6,148 nt of DNA from Nitrospira sp. (lineage in GTDB: Bacteria > Nitrospirota > Nitrospiria > Nitrospirales > Nitrospiraceae). The stretch's first letter is position 1, and each line of letters begins with the position of its first letter. The stretch lies in NCBI GenBank assembly GCA_025935475.1, contig JAICVE010000177.1, positions 1 to 6,148 of the forward strand. Reading direction: 5' to 3'. Both the position numbers and the translations under genes were made by a program. The notes beneath the pieces are model-generated. The model saw only the letters and a list, made by a program, of their open reading frames with translations, was not told the origin of the DNA and did not search any database. Shown one piece after another: positions 1 to 3,295 of the stretch.

Positions 1-47
1 AGGCGCGTTTACTTTATCACTTATCAATCCCTAATTACGAATTACGG

Positions 48-1262
48 CTATAGCCCTGCGGCTTGCTTTAACGCCTCCGCCTTATCGGTGCGCTCCCAGG
101 GGAACTCGATATCGTCGCGGCCGAAGTGACCGTACGCAGCGGTCTTGCGGTAGATTGGCTTGCGCAGGCCGAGGTCGCGGATGATCGCGCCGGGGCGCAG
201 GTCGAAGTACTCCGTGATGAGGGCGGCGATCTTTTCATCCGAGATCCTGGCGGTGCCGAAGGTTTCCACGTTTACCGAAAGCGGGTGCGCGACGCCGATG
301 GCATAGGCCACCTGCACTTCCACGCGGTCGGCGAGACCCGCGGCGACGATGTTCTTCGCCACATAACGTGCCGCGTAGGCTGCCGAGCGGTCCACCTTCG
401 TCGGGTCCTTTCCACTGAAGGCGCCGCCGCCGTGACGGCCCATCCCGCCGTAGGTATCCACGATGATCTTGCGTCCGGTCACGCCCGCATCGCCCATCGG
501 ACCGCCGACGACAAAGCGACCGGTCGGGTTCACGTAGACCTTGAGATCGTTGTCCACCATATCTTCGGGAAGCGTGGGTATAATGATCTGTTCGGTCACA
601 GACTCCACGATCTCGGCCTGGGAAACATCCGGTGCATGCTGTGTGGAGATGAGAACCGTGTCGATGCGTTTGGGCTTTCCCATGGAATATTCAACCGTGA
701 CCTGGCTCTTCGCATCGGGGCGAAGCCAGGAGATCTCCCCACTTTTGCGTACTTCACTTTGACGGCGGGTCAGTTTGTGCGCCAGATAAATGGGCATGGG
801 CATGAGAGTCGGGGTCTCGTTGCAGGCATAACCGAACATCATGCCCTGGTCGCCGGCGCCGATGGTTTCCACTTCCGCGTCGGTGATCTCATGGCCGTTG
901 CGTGATTCAAGCGCGTGGTCCACGCCCATGGCGATATCCGGGCTCTGGCTGGCGATGGCTGTAAGTACGGCACAGGTGTGACCGTCGAAACCCTTGTCAC
1001 TGCTATCGTAGCCAATCTCCAGCACCACCGTCCGGACGAGGTCGTCAAAATTAACAAAAGCCTGGGTGGTGATCTCTCCCAGGAGGGCAACGAAGCCCGT
1101 CTTGGTTGCAGTCTCGCAGGCGACGCGCGAGCGGGGATCCTGCTCGAGGCACGCGTCCAGCACTGCGTCTGAGATTTGATCGCAGAGCTTGTCGGGATGT
1201 CCCTCCGTCACTGATTCTGATGTGAACATCAGCTTGGAGGCTGTCATGAAAGTGTTGCTCAT
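48..1262 (-). CDS. metK: S-adenosylmethionine synthetase (methionine adenosyltransferase)
   Basis: Makes S-adenosylmethionine from ATP and L-methionine, releasing phosphate and pyrophosphate; a cytoplasmic enzyme that is a homotetramer in most bacteria. The 404-residue product shows the family hallmarks in order: ATP-binding GHPDK (residues 21-25), the GAGDQG signature (135-140), the phosphate-loop signature GGGAFSGKD (278-286) followed by DRSAAY, and a complete C-terminal domain. The length is normal for the family (E. coli is about 384). The frame stays open upstream to 1556, but that extension runs through the riboswitch and has no family similarity. The ATG at 1262 gives the expected SxxxFTSESVTEGHPDK N-terminus and has an AAAGGAG Shine-Dalgarno about 12 nt upstream. 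The gene is monocistronic as far as can be seen, and is controlled by the SAM-I riboswitch in its leader. Confidence 0.98.
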   Translation of the reverse strand: MSNTFMTASKLMFTSESVTEGHPDKLCDQISDAVLDACLEQDPRSRVACETATKTGFVALLGEITTQAFVNFDDLVRTVVLEIGYDSSDKGFDGHTCAVLTAIASQSPDIAMGVDHALESRNGHEITDAEVETIGAGDQGMMFGYACNETPTLMPMPIYLAHKLTRRQSEVRKSGEISWLRPDAKSQVTVEYSMGKPKRIDTVLISTQHAPDVSQAEIVESVTEQIIIPTLPEDMVDNDLKVYVNPTGRFVVGGPMGDAGVTGRKIIVDTYGGMGRHGGGAFSGKDPTKVDRSAAYAARYVAKNIVAAGLADRVEVQVAYAIGVAHPLSVNVETFGTARISDEKIAALITEYFDLRPGAIIRDLGLRKPIYRKTAAYGHFGRDDIEFPWERTDKAEALKQAAGL

Positions 1263-1281
1263 TGCTTGTTGAAACTCCTTT

Positions 1282-1321
1282 AGAAATGAAATTGCCCCTT
1301 CAGACGAGCAGAAAGGGCAAT
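1282..1321 (-). terminator. Riboswitch-controlled intrinsic terminator of the metK leader
   Basis: Read on the minus strand, an 11-bp stem (arms at 1321-1311 and 1301-1291, one G-U pair) closes a 9-nt loop and is followed by the U-rich tail TTCATTTCT just before the metK Shine-Dalgarno. The 5' arm can instead pair with the 3' strand of aptamer helix P1: GAGAGGGC at 1346-1339 with GCCCTTTC at 1318-1311, 8 bp with one wobble. This is the usual S-box arrangement, in which SAM binding frees the terminator. The tail is only moderately U-rich. Confidence 0.85.
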
Positions 1322-1341
1322 CAATCTTTGATTTGGAAGCC

Positions 1342-1467
1342 CTCTCATCTCCCAGAACATCCGTCTGTCGGAATTGGCACCTTTTCAGCTTTCTTCTAAT
1401 GATGACTACTCGCTGGCAGGTTGTCGAGGCATCGCAGGGCCGTTCCCTCCGCCTCTCTGGATAAGAG
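1342..1467 (-). promoter_or_regulatory. SAM-I (S-box) riboswitch aptamer
   Basis: The minus strand carries the S-box core in order: CTCTTATC, AGAGAGGCGGAGGGA, CGGCCCTGCGATG, GACAACC, then AAGGTGCCAATTCC and finally GATGAGAG. The first and last elements form an 8-bp P1 helix (1467-1460 with 1349-1342) with one G-U pair. The GGTGCCAATTCC strand and the purine-rich GGAGGGA internal loop are the most conserved parts of this family. Its place directly upstream of metK fits the known biology: it senses the enzyme's product and represses by transcription termination. A small departure from the textbook consensus is GACAACC where GGCAACC is more usual. Confidence 0.96.
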
Positions 1468-1497
1468 CGCCTTGTGGGGCTATTGGTTTGTGTCGGC

Positions 1498-1526
1498 ATA
1501 ATATCATAGGGTAGAGGGAAAGTCAA
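1498..1526 (-). promoter_or_regulatory. Sigma-70-type promoter of metK
   Basis: On the minus strand TTGACT (1526-1521) and TATTAT (1503-1498) are separated by exactly 17 bp, each a 5/6 match to the housekeeping consensus. Transcription would start near 1491, about 24 nt before P1 of the riboswitch, which leaves the whole aptamer in the leader. Confidence 0.75.
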
Positions 1527-1573
1527 TTCAAGGACAGCAATGTTTTCGATATCCATGGATTACTCAAAATCGT

Positions 1574-1579
1574 TATAAT
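1574..1579 (+). promoter_or_regulatory. Possible -10 element for the response regulator gene
   Basis: A perfect TATAAT lies about 72 bp before the response regulator start. No convincing -35 box is found at 16-18 bp spacing and there is no extended -10 TG, so this is a weak call. A direct repeat TCAATGA (1588-1594 and 1611-1617, 23 bp apart) follows it and could be a binding site for an OmpR-type protein, perhaps the gene's own product. Confidence 0.3.
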
Positions 1580-1650
1580 CGTTTTAGTCAATGAGGGAGC
1601 CATCAACATATCAATGACGATTTCCTTTTTTCATTTGTAGAAGGTCCAGT

Positions 1651-2358
1651 ATGCCAGAAAAGTTGGGATCTACACCAAAAGTATTAATTATCAGTAACAG
1701 GCTAACCACGGGTCCTCTGTGGGTATTCAGTCTTCAGCAGCAGAAACTGAATGTCGTGCTGGAGCCGAACCCATCAAATGCACTCCCACGCTGGGAGAAG
1801 GAGATCCCGGAACTGATCGTCATCGATCTTAATCTTCCCAGGGCTCCCATTCTCGAGCTCGTCAGGAGTTTACGTGGCGAGATGCTCATCCCATTCCTTT
1901 TGTTGGCCTCCGCCTGGAGCGAGGAGGATGTGTTGGAAGCCTACGAAGCGGGTATAGACGACTATCTTGCCAGACCGGTCAGTCCCTCTCTTTTGCAGGC
2001 AAAGATCAAAGTCTGGCTGAGGCGTTCGGCAAGCGGTTCGCTTGACGTCCTTAATCAGATCAAAGTTGGCACACTTCAACTCTTCCCATCGGAAAAGACA
2101 CTTCTCCTGAAAAACGGCGGCACCGCGCGGTTGACGAATCTGGAGCTGCGTCTCTTATATTATTTGATGAACCGGCCGGGTCAGATCGTGACGATCGAGG
2201 AACTGAACCAGAGAGTATGGGGATACAGCGCCGAAGCCGATAACACGATGCTTAAGAATGTGGTGTACCGGTTACGGCGCAAGATCGAATCCGATCCCGC
2301 GAATCCACTCATCATACAAACGGTCACCGGGATGGGATACCGCCTGGCAGGCGAGTAA
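1651..2358 (+). CDS. OmpR/PhoB-family response regulator with degenerate receiver
   Basis: A 235-residue cytoplasmic DNA-binding regulator. Residues about 9-125 form a receiver-like domain with the phosphoacceptor position kept (D59 in LIVIDLNLP), the switch Ser (S87) and a GIDDYLARP loop (101-109). Two key features are altered: the acidic metal-binding pair after beta-1 is S15-N16, and the invariant Lys is R108. Residues about 137-233 form a complete winged helix of the Trans_reg_C type, with LTNLELRLLYYL, VTIEELNQRVWG, a recognition-helix region ending NVVYRLRRKIE, and a wing ending VTGMGYRL. The start has AAGG 6 nt upstream. No histidine kinase is adjacent, so it is an orphan within this window. 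It is divergent from metK and followed by a terminator. Family assignment is firm; target genes and signal are unknown, and phosphorylation-independent action is an inference. Confidence 0.95.
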   Translation: MPEKLGSTPKVLIISNRLTTGPLWVFSLQQQKLNVVLEPNPSNALPRWEKEIPELIVIDLNLPRAPILELVRSLRGEMLIPFLLLASAWSEEDVLEAYEAGIDDYLARPVSPSLLQAKIKVWLRRSASGSLDVLNQIKVGTLQLFPSEKTLLLKNGGTARLTNLELRLLYYLMNRPGQIVTIEELNQRVWGYSAEADNTMLKNVVYRLRRKIESDPANPLIIQTVTGMGYRLAGE

Positions 2359-2373
2359 ACGGAGTTTTATTTT

Positions 2374-2400
2374 CCGGACGCCTCGATCCATGGCGTCTGG
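2374..2400 (+). other. Stem-loop after the response regulator stop codon
   Basis: A 9-bp stem (2374-2382 with 2392-2400, one G-U pair) and a 9-nt loop begin 16 nt after the stop codon. No T-tract follows, so it is not a terminator on its own. It may protect the mRNA 3' end or assist the terminator just downstream. Confidence 0.5.
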
Positions 2401-2414
2401 AGCGTGATCATCAG

Positions 2415-2442
2415 CGAGCCTTCCGACAGGGAGGCTCGTTTT
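2415..2442 (+). terminator. Intrinsic terminator of the response regulator gene
   Basis: A 10-bp GC-rich stem (2415-2424 with 2429-2438, one G-U pair) closed by a GACA tetraloop and followed at once by TTTT. It separates the response regulator from the small-protein cassettes downstream, which therefore need their own promoter. The T-tract is short. Confidence 0.8.
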
Positions 2443-2451
2443 GCATCCTGT

Positions 2452-2465
2452 GGTTCCGAGGAACC
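2452..2465. repeat. Short inverted repeat GGTTCC-GA-GGAACC
   Basis: A perfect 6-bp inverted repeat around a 2-bp centre, 23 bp upstream of the first TGTAAC box. It could be a dimeric-protein operator or a small hairpin (5-bp stem, CGAG loop). The function is not evident. Confidence 0.3.
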
Positions 2466-2487
2466 GTGGATCCCCAGAGAGTATTCC

Positions 2488-2538
2488 TGTAACCTTTTGG
2501 TGGTCTTCAAGTTGTAACTGCCATATCTATGATGCGTC
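2488..2538 (+). promoter_or_regulatory. ECF-sigma-like promoter, copy 1, with upstream TGTAAC box
   Basis: TGTAAC (2513-2518), a 16-bp spacer and CGTC (2535-2538) match the general form of ECF sigma promoters: an AAC-containing -35 and a CGTC-type -10, as known for Bacillus SigX, SigV and SigW. A second TGTAAC box (2488-2493) sits exactly 25 bp upstream. The same layout is found before the paralogous gene at 3053, although most spacer bases differ, which suggests selection on the boxes. The predicted start near 2545 leaves a leader of about 40 nt. No sigma factor gene lies in the window, so the assignment is inferred. Confidence 0.55.
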
Positions 2539-2585
2539 ATGACATCGTTCATCATACAATGCAAGGGAGTCTTTACGTACAGATC

Positions 2586-2765
2586 ATGAAAATATTGCTC
2601 TCCATCCTCGCCCGCAACGTCCAACAAAGAGCTCAGATGATTACGGAGGCGTATTTACGCCGCATCGTGCTTCAACAGGGGGCGAAGTCTCTCAGTTACC
2701 GCAGGCATTCTTTTTACGTTACGCAGTTTCGCGCCAGCCGGAGCTATTTCAAAAACAAGCGCTAA
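2586..2765 (+). CDS. Small basic protein, copy 1 (paralogue of the gene at 3053)
   Basis: An unrecognised 59-residue protein. It is very basic: 13 Lys/Arg against a single Glu. There is no signal peptide or convincing membrane segment, although the first dozen residues are mildly hydrophobic. It shares with the 56-residue product at 3053 the pattern M-K-x-L, N11, A16-Q17, Y-L-R-R at 23-26 (first 26 residues align without gaps), a central S-Y-[RK]-R, and the C-terminal S-Y-x-K-x-K-R. This start is preferred over in-frame ATGs at 2529 and 2532 because it matches the paralogue and because those lie before or within the predicted -10 box. The Shine-Dalgarno is poor: GGGAG ends 16 nt upstream. Its composition would suit nucleic-acid or envelope polyanion binding, but no function is assigned. 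Confidence 0.6.
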   Translation: MKILLSILARNVQQRAQMITEAYLRRIVLQQGAKSLSYRRHSFYVTQFRASRSYFKNKR

Positions 2766-2789
2766 ACCTCAAAGCAGCGAACTCATGTT

Positions 2790-2819
2790 CCCTCTGGAGG
2801 GACGTAGGATTGCCTACGT
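2790..2819 (+). other. Two adjacent small inverted repeats after the first small gene
   Basis: CCCTC-TG-GAGGG (2790-2801) is followed directly by a 7-bp stem ACGTAGG/CCTACGT with an ATTG loop (2802-2819), about 25-55 nt after the stop codon at 2765. No T-tract follows, so this is at best a weak terminator or an mRNA 3'-end structure. Confidence 0.4.
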
Positions 2820-2831
2820 AATTGATGATAA

Positions 2832-2940
2832 TTGTCATATTAAGTGTATGACAAAAATCACCAGAGTGACATTGAGGTGGAAATAGCCGCATTTCTCACC
2901 ATTTTGTGACGAAAAATGTCATTTCTGCGACCTTCTGACA
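2832..2940. promoter_or_regulatory. Cluster of TGACA/TGTCA half-sites upstream of the second small gene
   Basis: Non-coding stretch with a perfect 8-bp inverted repeat TTGTCATA-N7-TATGACAA (2832-2854), a further TGACA (2867-2871), TGAC-N7-GTCA (2907-2921) and TGACA (2936-2940). That is six half-sites in about 110 bp, ending 6 bp before the TGCAAC box of the second promoter. It resembles a multi-site operator for an activator or repressor; the protein is unknown. Apart from this cluster and the two small inverted repeats at 2790-2819, nothing else is evident between the small genes until the promoter at 2947. Confidence 0.4.
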
Positions 2941-2946
2941 AGTCCT

Positions 2947-2997
2947 TGCAACCCACCTGCGACCGCCAGATTGTAACTATCAACTGTGAAAGGCGTC
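2947..2997 (+). promoter_or_regulatory. ECF-sigma-like promoter, copy 2, with upstream TGCAAC box
   Basis: TGTAAC (2972-2977), 16 bp, CGTC (2994-2997), with TGCAAC (2947-2952) exactly 25 bp upstream. This is the same geometry as the element at 2488-2538. Across the 39 bp from TTGTAACT, 25 positions match the first copy without gaps, concentrated in the boxes and in the GCGTCnTGACnTC that follows. The predicted start is near 3004, giving a leader of about 49 nt that contains a hairpin. It would drive the gene at 3053 and perhaps the surface protein beyond it. Confidence 0.55.
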
Positions 2998-3008
2998 TTG
3001 ACTTCACG

Positions 3009-3030
3009 CTTGCAAAAGTGCAAGTTATTT
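3009..3030 (+). other. Leader hairpin with following T-rich tract (possible attenuator)
   Basis: CTTGCA-AAAG-TGCAAG forms a 6-bp stem, extendable by one G-U pair, and is followed by TTATTT. It would lie almost at the 5' end of a transcript from the promoter at 2972-2997. The shape is terminator-like but the stem is short and only half GC; it could equally protect the 5' end. Confidence 0.35.
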
Positions 3031-3052
3031 CTCGTGTCCAGGGTATCTACAA

Positions 3053-3223
3053 ATGAAAACATTGATCTACGTCGCCACCAACAACATCCGCACTGCAGCC
3101 CAGCTCACGATTAAGAGCTATCTACGTCGAGCGCAGAAAGCGAACGTTCGAAGCAGTTACAAGCGAACGCTGCACTCTCGGTATTTTTGCCTTGGCGTGA
3201 GTTATCCAAAATATAAGAGGTAA
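3053..3223 (+). CDS. Small basic protein, copy 2 (paralogue of the gene at 2586)
   Basis: An unrecognised 56-residue protein with 13 Lys/Arg and no acidic residue at all. It begins MKTLIYVATNN, has AQ at 16-17, YLRR at 23-26 and SYKR at 35-38, and ends SYPKYKR; all of these align with the product at 2586. One Cys (C46). CAGGG lies 9 nt before the ATG as a modest Shine-Dalgarno. The gene follows a copy of the same ECF-like promoter, and its stop is 72 bp before the start of the large surface protein with no convincing terminator between, so the two may be co-transcribed. Conservation between two diverged copies, including the start and the C-terminal motif, is the main evidence that it is translated. 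Function unknown; a leader-type or nucleic-acid-binding role is possible. Confidence 0.65.
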   Translation: MKTLIYVATNNIRTAAQLTIKSYLRRAQKANVRSSYKRTLHSRYFCLGVSYPKYKR

Positions 3224-3295
3224 GCAGCCAAGCGGGCGGTCATACAATGATCGATTCGATTTCGTTTTTTCATTATTCGTTCAAAGGAGTTATCT

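Noticed and set aside
126..905. Long plus-strand ORF opposite metK (259 codons)
   Set aside because: It is antisense to the conserved metK catalytic region, has no recognisable domain and no matched ribosome site; it arises from the GC-rich codon pattern. The same applies to 541-762, 839-1090 (minus strand, alternative frame) and 915-1172.
1870..2079. Minus-strand ORF inside the response regulator gene
   Set aside because: It is fully covered by the receiver-domain coding sequence and has no family resemblance.
2529..2585. Longer N-terminus for the first small protein (start at 2529 or 2532)
   Set aside because: These ATGs lie just before or within the predicted -10 element, upstream of the expected transcript start, and the added residues have no counterpart in the paralogue.
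2367..2627. Minus-strand ORF of 86 codons
   Set aside because: It runs through the stem-loop and intrinsic terminator of the response regulator, the ECF-like promoter and the start of the first small gene, and shows no known motif.
2785..2886. 33-codon plus-strand ORF between the small genes
   Set aside because: No Shine-Dalgarno, no similarity to either small protein, and it overlaps two inverted repeats and the half-site cluster, so it is probably chance.
3240..3276. Possible terminator or separate promoter before the surface protein (ATCG-ATT-CGAT then T6; TACAAT)
   Set aside because: The stem is only 4 bp and separated from the T-tract, and TACAAT has no -35 partner at a proper distance, so neither is supported. 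TCATACAATG also occurs at 2552-2561, probably by chance.
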